Source of the DNA: Gammaproteobacteria bacterium 28-57-27
GTDB lineage: Bacteria; Pseudomonadota; Gammaproteobacteria; Halothiobacillales; Halothiobacillaceae
Direction: 5' to 3'
DNA length: 64,000 nt
NCBI GenBank assembly: GCA_002281735.1
Contig: NCGK01000002.1
Span: forward strand, 62,001 to 126,000
In this document: in pieces, positions 29,083 through 39,495 of the stretch
How positions within the stretch are numbered: position 1 is the stretch's first letter
Layout of the letters: each line of letters begins with the position of its first letter
Notes under the pieces: model-generated
Databases searched by the model: none
The model's input: only the letters and a program-made list of their open reading frames with translations
Told to the model about the DNA's origin: nothing
Program-made: the position numbers and the translations under genes

Positions 29083-29137
29083 GCAGGGTGTGCCATGCGC
29101 ACCTTTTAGCCCATTGGTGCGCATGGTGCACCCTACG
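29083..29137. repeat. GGGTGCGCCATGCGCACC hairpin repeat, diverged copy
   Basis: AGGGTGTGCCATGCGCACC and GGTGCGCATGGTGCACCCTAC form inverted arms around a short loop. Same family as 35945-36008 and 57167-57220 (full copies) and 63329-63350 (half copy). Confidence 0.8.
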
Positions 29138-29230
29138 ACTCCATGGATTAATCTTGCCGGATCAATAACCTGCCGCACCTGCATACCGCTCCCGACCGCC
29201 GTGTTAAGGGGGGCGTAATAAGGGAGACGG

Positions 29231-29503
29231 TTAAGGCTGCGTTTGAACTGCGATGACCGTGAACTCACTGCCGCCAACCTCGATTGATTGTCGCCAAACA
29301 CTCTTGATATTCGTAACGGCCAAGAACTCGCCGCTGTATGCCTTGGACGTAAGTTCTTTGTGCAGAGCAGGGGTAAGTGCAGGCAGCGAACCAGCAGGAA
29401 TGTTTGAGCACCACGAAGAAATGAAACCCTTGAAATTGCTGTGGCTCCCTTGTGTTACCCGGCTAGCCCCTTTGTACGCGACGATGTATGTGTAGAGCGG
29501 GCA
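29231..29503 (-). pseudogene. open reading frame without a start (probable gene fragment)
   Basis: Ninety codons are open on the minus strand from just after a TAA (29504-29506) to a TAA at 29231-29233, reading YTYIVAYKGASRV...WRQSIEVGGSEFTVIAVQTQP. Composition is protein-like, but there is no ATG, GTG or TTG near its beginning. The family is unknown. It follows the frameshifted DUF4365-like gene on the same strand and overlaps its degenerate 3' end, suggesting a deletion or fusion scar. 29138-29230 holds nothing recognisable. Confidence 0.3.
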
Positions 29504-30456
29504 TTAATTGAGAACCCTGGCGTGAAGTTGAGGTGCCTGCGAGGCTTTTCTCGCAGGTTGACTCGAACGTAGTGTTCGGGGTGTTTGGATACTCCAAAAG
29601 AGCATCAATGTCCTCTGAGCTGATATCGAAAGGTTGATCTTCAGGAATTCTAGAAATGGTTGCAACAAGTGTTCGCTGTTGCTCAATTGTTGGATGTCGA
29701 GTTCCTCCGAAGTAATGACCAAGGATCGACATCGCAAGAAATATCGGCCCTGTACCAGAGTATCCCCACGAAAAATCACCCGAATAGGAAAACAAGTCTC
29801 GGCGTGGCTCCAACGGGCGGGGAAAAGTATCTAAGGTTACATCTTGATAAAGCACTACCTTACAACCCTCAACTATCCGAAGCATGTACGTAATGCGGTG
29901 CGGTTCCGGAGAAAGATTTCTCGTATCCACGTATAGATCAAAAAAGCTACGGAGCATGAATCGAGTTTGATGTTCCTTTGTCCGTGCTAAGCCGTTAATG
30001 ATGGCTTCTGCTATCTTTATCTGTGACCTATTTCTATGCTCAGAAAACTCCCTGTCCTTTGTAAGAGAGAAATAGAAATAGCCGCCGCACTTGGTGACAC
30101 TCCACGCTCTGATGATGTCTTCGCTCGGGAAGAAATAGGTTGTCGTTTCTCCAAGATCGTCCGTCGTGTGAAGAAAGGCAAAGAAGTCAGGCCTTGAGCC
30201 TTCTTGATCCTCAACATATGACCGATTAATTCGCACCTGGGTGCCTTCTTCAAAAAAATTTCGCTTGAACAAGACCAAGTGCTAACGGACGACATCTTGG
30301 ATGACCTACTGCATCATCGCGTTTCTGAATTAGAAAGTCCGCGCCATCAATATCGACAGATCGTTTAAGAACCCAAAATGATTTCAGCAGAATGCATTCT
30401 GTCAAACTTGCGCCGAGAGCCGCGTTTTGCTGGATTCGAGTTTGAGTATCCGTCAT
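29463..30456 (-). pseudogene. DUF4365-like protein gene split by a one-base frameshift
   Basis: Two frames join into one protein. From ATG 30456: MTDTQTRIQQNAALGASLTE...RSVDIDGADFLIQKR...PLALGLVQAKFF, then a stop. In the next frame from within the overlap: FFEEGTQVRINRSYVEDQEGSRPDFFAFLHTTDD...TYFFPSEDI. The join is at a run of seven A (30252-30258; T7 on the coding strand). Removing one T restores VQAKFFEEGTQVRI, the expected course of this nuclease-like DUF4365 family. The later part (DFSWGYSGTGPIFLAMSILGHYF) resembles DUF6166. The last 30 residues read through a small hairpin and look non-native. GC is lower than in the flanks. It could be a real pseudogene, a phase-variable gene or a homopolymer error. 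Confidence 0.6.
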
Positions 30457-30463
30457 GCATATC

Positions 30464-30519
30464 CCCTAACGCGCAGCGTCCAGCGACTGAAAGGAGCGAG
30501 ATTGAGCGCCGAGTTAGGT
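30464..30519 (-). other. possible integron attC site
   Basis: Imperfect palindrome of 56 bp with outer CCTAAC/GTTAGG boxes, as in attC R''/R' boxes (RYYYAAC ... GTTRRRY). On the minus strand it starts ACCTAAC, which fits R'', and ends GTTAGGG, where the last base departs from consensus. The upstream gene's TAA stop lies inside the first box, and the next gene starts 9 bases after the second box, exactly the packing seen in integron cassettes. Internal L boxes pair only partly. No intI is in the window. Confidence 0.4.
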
Positions 30520-30933
30520 TGCATTTCTGTACCTCGCGCCGAAGCGTTGTTCTGCCGATCCTCTCGCGACAACAGGGACAACCTGCTCGATTACTGAAGG
30601 ATCACCTTGGCCGTCAAAGGAGAACAGCCGATATTCAACGCGAAGAACACCAACCGTGGCGTCTCTCATCACTCCAAGTGGCGTGGATCCAGAAGCCCAA
30701 ATGTCATGAACCATGTAGTCCAGTTTGTATGTGCAATCCTCGGAGTAAGCAACTTCGTCGAAGTTCACTGTTGGGCCATCGGCAATTGCAACAGAACACT
30801 CAAGTTTGTTGAGGTATGCAGATAGGCGGAAGCCAATCTTGGTATGAATCATGATAAAGCTGCGCCAACGAACTGAAACGGTTCCATCCTTCTTCCGGTA
30901 CAAACGTATAGATGTATCCGCAAGTCTGAGCAT
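30514..30933 (-). CDS. hypothetical protein, cassette-like
   Basis: Not recognised. The 139-aa product (MLRLADTSIRLYRKKDGTVSVRWRSFIMIHTKIGFRLSAYL...) is basic at the start, then mixed, ending RFGARYRNAT; no signal peptide or membrane helix. Start 30933 is chosen because the frame upstream is Cys/Arg-rich and atypical. CACGTTAGGTTG directly precedes this ATG, a possible second attC R' box. Its stop sits in the attC-like site, and the frameshifted gene follows on the same strand. Codon use is more AT-rich than the conserved genes around, suggesting acquisition. Confidence 0.55.
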   Translation of the reverse strand: MLRLADTSIRLYRKKDGTVSVRWRSFIMIHTKIGFRLSAYLNKLECSVAIADGPTVNFDEVAYSEDCTYKLDYMVHDIWASGSTPLGVMRDATVGVLRVEYRLFSFDGQGDPSVIEQVVPVVARGSAEQRFGARYRNAT

Positions 30934-31178
30934 GGTGAGCAACCTAACGTGAAGTATGCAGCGCATCGCACCGCGTGAATTAAAAGAGGTTGTCGTGCAA
31001 CACCGGGAAAGACGATGATAATTCATCGTTTTATAAAGAAGGTAAAACCAGTTGTGACGGCGGCAGAGTCGAATAAACACGATACGGGTGCAGTGATACT
31101 TCTACACGAGGTCAAAGTCGGTATCACAACTCGTGCAAAGGGAGTTCGGCCCCGACATGGAGTCGTGCCGGGTGCCCA

Positions 31179-31466
31179 TTAAGCCGCAAGCGCGACCTTG
31201 CGTCCCGCGCGTTCCGATAAACGCACCAGCATATCCAAGCTGAATTTCTCCCACTTTCCGCGTACCAGATCAGACACCCGCGCCTGTGAAACGCCAAGCC
31301 GTTCCGCCGCTTGCGCCTGCGTCCAACCGTGAGCATGAATCTCCTCGCGCAAGCGCCCCATCAGCTCGGCGCGCATTTGCAATACAGCGGCCTCCGCTGG
31401 GTCAAAGCCAAGGTCGGCAAATACGTTACCGGATGATTCAATCACGGGTTCACGTTCGTTGTTCAT
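31179..31466 (-). CDS. XRE-type antitoxin (HigA-like)
   Basis: The 95-aa DNA-binding protein has a helix-turn-helix: LREEIHAHGWTQAQAAERLGVSQARVSDLVRGKWEKFSLDMLVRLSERAGRKV (about residues 40-92). Start 31466 has GAGAGG 7 bases upstream. It follows the toxin gene by 4 bp, i.e. toxin first, as in higBA modules. It should neutralise the toxin and repress the operon through the palindrome at 31793-31812. Confidence 0.85.
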   Translation of the reverse strand: MNNEREPVIESSGNVFADLGFDPAEAAVLQMRAELMGRLREEIHAHGWTQAQAAERLGVSQARVSDLVRGKWEKFSLDMLVRLSERAGRKVALAA

Positions 31467-31470
31467 AAAC

Positions 31471-31785
31471 TTACCTCTCAAGGTCTCGATAGCGGCGCGC
31501 AGCAAGCTCAAGGTCTTCCTTGCGCGTGCGCTGGGTTTTCTTCTGGAAGGCGTGCAACACATAAACAGACTGCTCGAAGCGTGCTACATACATCACGCGC
31601 CACTCACCCAGTACATGCACGCGAATTTCATACACGCCTGCGCCTACCGTCGGCATGGGCTTGAAGTCACTGGGCATCATTCCGCGCTGCACGGCATCAA
31701 GTTCAAAGCCAACCTGTCGCCGCGCTTCCGCCGGGAAATCGCGCAGATCGTCAAGGCTTGATCCAATGAAGCGAAGGGTTTTCAT
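31471..31785 (-). CDS. HigB/RelE-superfamily toxin
   Basis: The 104-aa basic protein belongs to the phage-derived Gp49-like/HigB group of RelE-fold mRNA interferases: MKTLRFIGSSLDDLRDFPAEARRQVGFELDAVQRGMMPSDFKPMPTVGAGVYEIRVHVLGEWRVMYVARFEQSVYVLHAFQKKTQRT. The EIRV...RVMYVARF...VYVLHAFQKKTQ blocks are diagnostic. Expected to cleave mRNA on the ribosome. Directly upstream of the XRE antitoxin in one operon. Confidence 0.88.
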   Translation of the reverse strand: MKTLRFIGSSLDDLRDFPAEARRQVGFELDAVQRGMMPSDFKPMPTVGAGVYEIRVHVLGEWRVMYVARFEQSVYVLHAFQKKTQRTRKEDLELAARRYRDLER

Positions 31786-31792
31786 GGGTTGA

Positions 31793-31812
31793 TTATATAA
31801 GTGTTTATATAA
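31793..31812 (-). promoter_or_regulatory. candidate operator/promoter of the toxin-antitoxin operon
   Basis: Two copies of the self-complementary octamer TTATATAA separated by GTGT, 8 bp upstream of the toxin ATG. The arrangement fits a dimeric XRE antitoxin operator, and the AT-rich core could also serve as a -10 region. Confidence 0.5.
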
Positions 31813-31907
31813 AGTGCAATCGCAGCATGGATTGGGTGTTGTGCATGGCCTGCGCGATTGAGTCTTACGAACTCAATTATCAAGACAGCTCGGTGGGTTG
31901 GGTGCCG

Positions 31908-33299
31908 TTACTTGCCGATACAAAAGCTGGAAAAAATACGCCCCAGCAAGTCATCGGCGGTGAATTGTCCGGTAATTTCACCCAAGGCGCGTTGAGCGTA
32001 GCGCAGTTCTTCGGCGGCCAGCTCGCCCGCTTTGCTGCTGAACAGGCATTCGTGCGCACGCTGCATGTGTGCTTCGGCTTTTTCCAGTGCGTCCAAGTGG
32101 CGGCGGCGCGCAAGGAAAATACCACCTTCGGCGGGTTGATAACCCAGACAACGTTTAAGGTGTTCGCGCAGGCGCTCCAGGCCGTCGTGCTGCTTGGCGG
32201 ACAGGGCGATTTCGGTCACGGCACGCCCACGCATATATTCCGGGGCTTCGGCGAGGTGCTCCAAAACACGTTCGCCTGCCGGGGTGCCGGAAAGGTCAAT
32301 TTTATTGCGCACCACGGTCAGGCCGAGCTTGGCAGGCAGGCGCGCCAGTATCGCCGCGTCTTCCGGCGCGATGCCGTAACGGTCATCCACCACCAGCAGG
32401 ATGCGGTCGGCGCGCTCGACTTCCAGCCAGGCGCGGCGGATGCCTTCCTGCTCGACGATATCCGTGCTTTCGCGCAGCCCGGCGGTATCGACCAAATGAA
32501 TCGGCAGGCCGTCGATGGAGAGGTGTTGGCGCAGGATGTCGCGCGTGGTGCCGGGAATGTCGGTGACAATCGCCGCTTCAAAGCCGCATAGGGCATTGAG
32601 CAGGCTGGATTTTCCGGCATTCGGGCGACCGAGAATGACCACATGCAAGCCCTCGCGCAACAGGGCTCCTTGATGCGCAGCGCGGCGTACCTCGGCGGCT
32701 TGGGCGAGCAGCTCGTCAATTTGTGTGAGTAAGCGCGTGTCGGCGAGGAAGTCGATTTCTTCCTCGGGAAAGTCGAGCGCGGCTTCGATGTAGATGCGCA
32801 GGGCGATCAGGCGCTCGGTCAGCCCATGCACCTCATGCGAGAACGCGCCTTGCAGCGAGGCCAGCGCGGCCTTGGCGGCGGCCTCGGAGCCCGCTTCGAT
32901 CAGGTCGGCGATGGCTTCGGCTTGTGCCAGGTCGAGCTTGTCGTTGAGAAAAGCGCGCTCGGAAAACTCGCCGGGTCGGGCAAGGCGCGCACCTTGCGCG
33001 AGGCAGGCGCGCAGCACGCGATCGAGCACCACCGCGCCACCGTGGCCTTGCAGTTCGAGCACGTCTTCGCCGGTGAAGGAGTGCGGCGCGGGAAAATACA
33101 GCGCAATGCCGTCATCCAGCGCCTCGCCGGTCGCGTCACGAAAAATCCGATGCGTGGCGAGGCGCGGTCGGGGAAGGGCGCCGAGCAGGCTTTTCGCGAG
33201 CGTAGGCACCAACCCGCCGGAGACGCGTACCACGCCAATGCCGCCGCGCCCGTTGGCGGTGGCGACGGCGACGATGGTTTCAGACGGCGCGGGCGACAT
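31908..33299 (-). CDS. mnmE: tRNA modification GTPase MnmE
   Basis: With MnmG, makes the 5-(carboxymethyl)aminomethyl group of U34 in tRNA. The 463-aa product has an N-terminal folate-binding domain, helical domain, inserted G domain with [14 protein letters not shown] (about residue 224), DIPGTTRD (G2), DTAGLRES (G3), VRNKIDL (G4), and the C-terminal FCIGK whose Cys is essential. It begins 3 bp after yidC ends. MnmE products are the substrates that MnmH selenates, so two steps of one pathway appear in this window. Confidence 0.97.
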   Translation of the reverse strand: MSPAPSETIVAVATANGRGGIGVVRVSGGLVPTLAKSLLGALPRPRLATHRIFRDATGEALDDGIALYFPAPHSFTGEDVLELQGHGGAVVLDRVLRACLAQGARLARPGEFSERAFLNDKLDLAQAEAIADLIEAGSEAAAKAALASLQGAFSHEVHGLTERLIALRIYIEAALDFPEEEIDFLADTRLLTQIDELLAQAAEVRRAAHQGALLREGLHVVILGRPNAGKSSLLNALCGFEAAIVTDIPGTTRDILRQHLSIDGLPIHLVDTAGLRESTDIVEQEGIRRAWLEVERADRILLVVDDRYGIAPEDAAILARLPAKLGLTVVRNKIDLSGTPAGERVLEHLAEAPEYMRGRAVTEIALSAKQHDGLERLREHLKRCLGYQPAEGGIFLARRRHLDALEKAEAHMQRAHECLFSSKAGELAAEELRYAQRALGEITGQFTADDLLGRIFSSFCIGK

Positions 33300-33302
33300 G
33301 GC

Positions 33303-35060
33303 TTATTTTTTGGTGAGTTTCACGGGTGTGGTTGCACTCTTGCTGGCACTGGCAGGCTCCAGGTCGGCATCCAACGCACCCATGCGCTTGTTGATGACCC
33401 ACTGCTGCGCGATCGACAGGATGTTGTTGACCACCCAGTACAGCACCAGACCGGAGGGGAAGAAGGCGAAGAATACGGTGAACACTGGCGGCAAAATCTG
33501 GAACACCTTGCGCTGCATTTCGTCCATCGGTTGCGGGTTGAGCTTGTGTTGCAGCCACATGCTGATACCCATGATGATCGGCAGCACAAAGTAGGGGTCT
33601 TTGGCGGTCAGGTCGTTGATCCACAGAATCCACGGTGCCTGGCGCAGTTCGACCGACTCGACCAGCACCCAGTACAGCGCGATGAACACCGGAATCTGCA
33701 CCAACATCGGCAGGCAGCCGCCGAGCGGGTTGATTTTCTCGGTGCGGTAGAGCTTCATCATCTCTTCGGAGAATTTTTGCTTGTCTTCGCCGTAACGTTC
33801 TTTCAGCGAAGCCAGCTTGGGCTGGAGCTTGCGCATGTTCGCCATCGAGCGATAGCTGGATTCGGACAGGCGGTAGAAGGCGAGTTTGATGACCACGGTG
33901 ACCAGGATAATCGCCCAGCCCCAGTTGCCGATCCATGAATAGAACAGGCTGAGCAGCCAGAAAATCGGCTTGGCGATGAAGTGCAACATGCCGTAATCGA
34001 CGGTCAGATCCAGCCCGGTGGCGACTTTTTCCAGATCATCCTGAATTTTCGGCCCAAGGTAGAGACGCGAGCTGAACTCGTTGCTCGCACCGGGGGCGAT
34101 GGTGTGCGCGGGCGACATCATGCCGAGGGTGTACAGCGGCTGGCCGTTGCTTTGAGCACTGGTCAGACTGTAAAAATGGTTGAAGTCTTCCTTGTCGCTC
34201 GGTACCCATGCGCTGAGGAAATAATGCTGAATCATCGCCACCCAGCCATCCTTGAGCGAGGCATCCACAGGCTTTTTCGGCAGTTCTTCCAGCGGGGTTT
34301 TTTGATAGGCAAGACGCTCACCGTTGGCAGGCGTACCGGCATACACGCCGCCAGTGTAGGTGTAAACCAGCGCCATGCCGCCATCAATGGGGCCGCGCTG
34401 CAATTGACGATATTGGCTGCCCACCCACGGCGCGGCGCTGTTGTTGGTGACCGTTTGGCTGACATCGACAGCGTAATTGCCACGCGTGAGCGTGAAGGTT
34501 TTGGTGACGCGAATGCCATCCTGTTCCCAGGTGAGCGGCACGACTAATTTGTCTTGTCCATCGGCAAGGCGGAATTCATGGCTATCGGCCTTGAACACGG
34601 CGTAATGATCGGGCGCGGCGCCGCTGGTGGCACGTAAGCCTGATTGCGCCACGTTAAACAGGCCGGGCGCATCGTTAAGCAGACGCACGGGCTGGTCAGG
34701 GTGCTCAAGATTGATCGGGTACTTACTTAGTTCAGCGCGCTGCACCACGCCGCCCTGAGTATTGATCGTCAAATCCAGTACATCGGAAATCAGGCGAATC
34801 TGCCCGCCATCGGTGGGCGTGCCCGCAGGCGCACCGGGAACCGCGCTGGCGTGTGCGGTGGGGACATCCGCCGCAGGGGCGTTGCTTTGCGGTGCGTTGG
34901 ATGCTGACGGCAGGTCATTGCGCACGGGCGCACCATTCGCCGTCATCGCCGAGGTTTGGGCTTGCTTGAGCAGGGCGGCGTTATCTTCGTTCCATGCCTG
35001 CCACATCAGCAGCAATACAAAACTAAAGGCGACGACGAGGATGAGGCGTTGGCTGTCCAT
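33303..35060 (-). CDS. yidC: membrane protein insertase YidC
   Basis: Inserts and folds inner-membrane proteins, alone or with Sec. The 585-aa product has an N-terminal membrane anchor (residues 5-22), a Pro/Ala-rich linker, the periplasmic beta-supersandwich domain, and the conserved C-terminal five-helix core starting DYGMLHFIAKPIFWLLSLFYSWIGNWGWAIIL, with the hydrophilic-groove helix VIKLAFYRLSESSYRSMANMRKLQP, the coiled-coil loop and NPLGGCLPMLVQIPVFIALYWVL. Length is typical of gammaproteobacteria. Part of the rpmH-rnpA-yidD-yidC-mnmE order. Confidence 0.97.
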   Translation of the reverse strand: MDSQRLILVVAFSFVLLLMWQAWNEDNAALLKQAQTSAMTANGAPVRNDLPSASNAPQSNAPAADVPTAHASAVPGAPAGTPTDGGQIRLISDVLDLTINTQGGVVQRAELSKYPINLEHPDQPVRLLNDAPGLFNVAQSGLRATSGAAPDHYAVFKADSHEFRLADGQDKLVVPLTWEQDGIRVTKTFTLTRGNYAVDVSQTVTNNSAAPWVGSQYRQLQRGPIDGGMALVYTYTGGVYAGTPANGERLAYQKTPLEELPKKPVDASLKDGWVAMIQHYFLSAWVPSDKEDFNHFYSLTSAQSNGQPLYTLGMMSPAHTIAPGASNEFSSRLYLGPKIQDDLEKVATGLDLTVDYGMLHFIAKPIFWLLSLFYSWIGNWGWAIILVTVVIKLAFYRLSESSYRSMANMRKLQPKLASLKERYGEDKQKFSEEMMKLYRTEKINPLGGCLPMLVQIPVFIALYWVLVESVELRQAPWILWINDLTAKDPYFVLPIIMGISMWLQHKLNPQPMDEMQRKVFQILPPVFTVFFAFFPSGLVLYWVVNNILSIAQQWVINKRMGALDADLEPASASKSATTPVKLTKK

Positions 35061-35089
35061 GGTGAAGGCTTATCTCAAATGACTTGATG

Positions 35090-35362
35090 TTAAGAAGAGG
35101 GCGTGGATTTTTCAGGTTTGACTTGATCGGTCGCAGTGTCCGTGGGCTCAGGATCCGGTACCGGATCATACCCGCCGGGGCTGAATGGGTGGCAGCGGCA
35201 AATGCGTTTGATGCCCAACCAGCCCCCGCGCAGGCTCCCATGACGCTGGATAGCCTCAATAGCATAACAGGAACAGGTCGGTTCAAAACGGCATTGTCGT
35301 CCCATTAACGGGCTTAATACCAATTGGTAAGCGCGGATAACGCCAATCAGGACGCGGCGCAT
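35090..35362 (-). CDS. yidD: membrane protein insertion efficiency factor YidD
   Basis: Small membrane-associated protein that assists YidC. The 90-aa product has [42 protein letters not shown], where the three Cys and RFEPTCSxYA are diagnostic, then [24 protein letters not shown]. It overlaps the 3' end of rnpA by 16 bp. Confidence 0.96.
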   Translation of the reverse strand: MRRVLIGVIRAYQLVLSPLMGRQCRFEPTCSCYAIEAIQRHGSLRGGWLGIKRICRCHPFSPGGYDPVPDPEPTDTATDQVKPEKSTPSS

Positions 35363-35706
35363 TGCTCAAACAACCGTTTCCATGCCGCATTCAAGGCTGT
35401 GCGCAATTCCTCATTGCTGGCCTCGGCGACACCATGGCGCACCAAAACCACACAATCCATGCCGCAATTCCTCACCGGGTGCAGGCGAAAGGTTTCACGC
35501 GCCAAGCGCTTGATGCGATTGCGTTCGTGTGCGCGTTTGACGTGTTTTTTGGCTACGGCCAGACCCACGCGCGCGGTAGCCGAAGTTGATTTGCGCGCCA
35601 AAACAATGACCCCGTTGCGAGAAAATCGCACGGGGTCATTGAAGACGTTCTTGAATTCGGCTGGGCGAAGCAGACGCGCACTTTTAGGGAAATTAAAAGC
35701 GCTCAA
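35347..35706 (-). CDS. rnpA: ribonuclease P protein component
   Basis: Protein subunit of RNase P, which trims tRNA 5' leaders. Start TTG 35706 is inferred from homology: it gives [22 protein letters not shown] and 119 aa, the E. coli length; the in-frame ATG at 35793 lies inside rpmH. The RNR motif is present as [20 protein letters not shown]. It begins 25 bp after the rpmH stop. Confidence 0.93.
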   Translation of the reverse strand: MSAFNFPKSARLLRPAEFKNVFNDPVRFSRNGVIVLARKSTSATARVGLAVAKKHVKRAHERNRIKRLARETFRLHPVRNCGMDCVVLVRHGVAEASNEELRTALNAAWKRLFEQCAAS

Positions 35707-35731
35707 CGCAGGCTCAAACCTAACACTTGGC

Positions 35732-35866
35732 TTAACGTGACAGCATCTTGCGCCCTTTGGCGCGGCGTGCGTTGATGACGTGACGGCCACCACGGGTGCT
35801 CATGCGTGCACGGAAACCGTGGGTGCGCTTGCGGTGCAGATTACTTGGCTGGTAGGTTCTTTTCAT
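35732..35866 (-). CDS. rpmH: 50S ribosomal protein L34
   Basis: 44 aa, reading [44 protein letters not shown], an almost textbook L34. First gene of the operon. Upstream (35867-35944) there is room for a promoter, then a dispersed hairpin. dnaA, which normally flanks rpmH divergently, is not present; thiC is there instead. Confidence 0.98.
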   Translation of the reverse strand: MKRTYQPSNLHRKRTHGFRARMSTRGGRHVINARRAKGRKMLSR

Positions 35867-35944
35867 GGTAATGGCTCCCTGTGCGGGGTCTGGCGGAATA
35901 AAGACCGCGCATTAGACTGAAAAAAACGCCGCAAGTCAATGAAT

Positions 35945-36008
35945 ATCGGTAGGGTGCGCCGTGCGCACCATGCGCGCTAGATCGGTGCGCACGGCGCACC
36001 CTACCGAT
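35945..36008. repeat. GGGTGCGCCGTGCGCACC hairpin, 25-bp perfect arms
   Basis: 35945-35969 and 35984-36008 are perfect inverted repeats (outer end ATCGGTAGGGTGCGCC). Full-length member of the family also seen at 29083, 57167 and 63329. It lies between rpmH and the TPP riboswitch. Confidence 0.9.
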
Positions 36009-36094
36009 AAATGCTGCGGTAACGCAGACGCTTCACCCGCATGTTTTCAGGTTTAATCTTGCGCATCACTAGGTTAGACGTGTAACTTAGCCGC

Positions 36095-38134
<2,040 letters not shown>

Positions 38135-38139
38135 AGAAT

Positions 38140-38173
38140 TTTGCAGGGGCGGTCAATCACCGACCCCTGCAAA
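38140..38173. terminator. bidirectional terminator between thiC and the restriction gene
   Basis: Stem TTTGCAGGGG (38140-38149) pairs with CCCCTGCAAA (38164-38173), with additional GGT/ACC pairs inside. Flanked by AATTTT and AATTCT. Placed between convergent stops; the T-tract is weak. Confidence 0.65.
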
Positions 38174-38175
38174 TT

Positions 38176-39495
38176 CTAAGATGCTCGATAGCGAGGTCTC
38201 TTTGATGAAATTTCTTCATCGAAGAATTCGCGGAAGGTTATGACGTTGGCCTTTTCCTTGTAGCAGGTTTCCTTCGATTTCTTCAATGACTCGGGAACGA
38301 CCAGATGGATGCCCTGTTTGCTCATGTCGTCAATAGCAGCCGCTGAAACACGGTCATCGACGGTTGCCAGAAACAGCGCACAGTTGAATTTTTCCATTGT
38401 CACTTGCTTCCAACGCTCGCGTAGCGTGGTTTTTGCAGAAAGCACCATCGCTTCCTCGAAGGTTCTGTTATCGGCTTTCAACATCACAAGGCTGGGCAGT
38501 ACAAAATCCGGGCGGCGACCTCCCGTTACAGCTTGCTCTTCAAAAGAAATCTTGCCATCGCGGAGCAGCCTTGCGATGTGCTGCTCAAAGGAACGTCCCG
38601 CACGCGACTTTCGGTGCTGGCTTGCACTCAGAAAGGTCGCGTCCAAATCTGGAAAACCGCGCACGACGGATGAAACAATATCTTCTCCACCGCCGGTAAT
38701 GATTCGGATTACCTCGGCAGCACGGTAACGTCGCTCCGCACGTTTATACAACGCATACTCTATATCTCTGCTTATCTTCATAATTGCATCGCCAGGTGCT
38801 TCCATCTCATATGGACTTAAACCACTAAGATGGTTCTGCTGGAGAAAAACACTTTGCGCTTCTGCGGCCAAACGCTCAGGTGCTGGCATTTTCGAAACAG
38901 AGGCAGTGAAGGCTGCTAATGAACCCGTTTTGAGCGCGTGACTCAACTCGTCAATCAGTTGATCCGTTTCATCTTTCTGAATTTTTAGGGCATCCGCTGG
39001 ATTGAATAGTCCATAGTGGAAGTCAGCTCCAAGATCAAACATGGCCTCGATTAACTCCACCTCCTCCAAGGCCGAGTCAACAACCATGAACCAGTAGTGG
39101 CAAACATTATCGATTGGTTCGCGCAGGCTTCCGCCGATCAATAATGATGCCGGTGTAAGTCCGGCAAACTCATTTTTGGGCACTCCCGTAAAGTGCATCT
39201 CCGGACCTTTGTTCGAGTAGTGCTTCAAATTGGAGGTTTTAATCTCCCCCGTTGCAGGCCACAGTGTTTTGAGTTGAGCCTCGAAAATATGCGGTTTTTT
39301 GGGGTTTACATTTTTTAGTTGTGGGAAGAAATCCGATTCCCGTATCGGGCGAGGGATATACACGCCATTCTGGTGCCCATTTTCAGGGTCATCCGCCCAA
39401 CCGCAATCATTCCTTGAAAGTTTCTTTATCAGCAACAGGCGGCTTTTCCCAATCCACTGTTGAATGTCACTCCACTGATTTGAAAATATCATCAA
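38176..39495 (-). CDS. EcoRII-like type II restriction endonuclease
   Basis: The C-terminal half matches the EcoRII catalytic domain: RKSRAGRSFEQHIARLL, RRPDFVLPS (metal-binding Asp of PD), AMVLSAKTTLRERWKQVTMEKF (xK of the nuclease core), and HLVVPESLKKSKE. The N-terminal part (LIKKLSRNDCGWADDPENGHQNGVYIP) follows the EcoRII effector-domain start but diverges afterwards. 439 aa against about 404 for EcoRII. The adjacent methylase is Dcm-like, so CCWGG is the likely target (inference). The ATG overlaps the vsr stop; last gene of a four-gene operon. GC is lower than in neighbours, consistent with transfer. Confidence 0.88.
   Translation of the reverse strand: MMIFSNQWSDIQQWIGKSRLLLIKKLSRNDCGWADDPENGHQNGVYIPRPIRESDFFPQLKNVNPKKPHIFEAQLKTLWPATGEIKTSNLKHYSNKGPEMHFTGVPKNEFAGLTPASLLIGGSLREPIDNVCHYWFMVVDSALEEVELIEAMFDLGADFHYGLFNPADALKIQKDETDQLIDELSHALKTGSLAAFTASVSKMPAPERLAAEAQSVFLQQNHLSGLSPYEMEAPGDAIMKISRDIEYALYKRAERRYRAAEVIRIITGGGEDIVSSVVRGFPDLDATFLSASQHRKSRAGRSFEQHIARLLRDGKISFEEQAVTGGRRPDFVLPSLVMLKADNRTFEEAMVLSAKTTLRERWKQVTMEKFNCALFLATVDDRVSAAAIDDMSKQGIHLVVPESLKKSKETCYKEKANVITFREFFDEEISSKRPRYRAS

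Noticed and set aside
28986-29168. 60-codon intact small gene
   Set aside because: The second half is the translated GGGTGCGCC hairpin; only the first part looks coding, so it is listed as a remnant.
29253-29495. 80-codon plus-strand frame
   Set aside because: The opposite strand is more protein-like here, and this frame has Cys/Leu-rich chance composition and no ribosome-binding site.
32826-33938. 370-codon plus-strand frame
   Set aside because: Antisense to mnmE and yidC; spans the boundary of two real genes.
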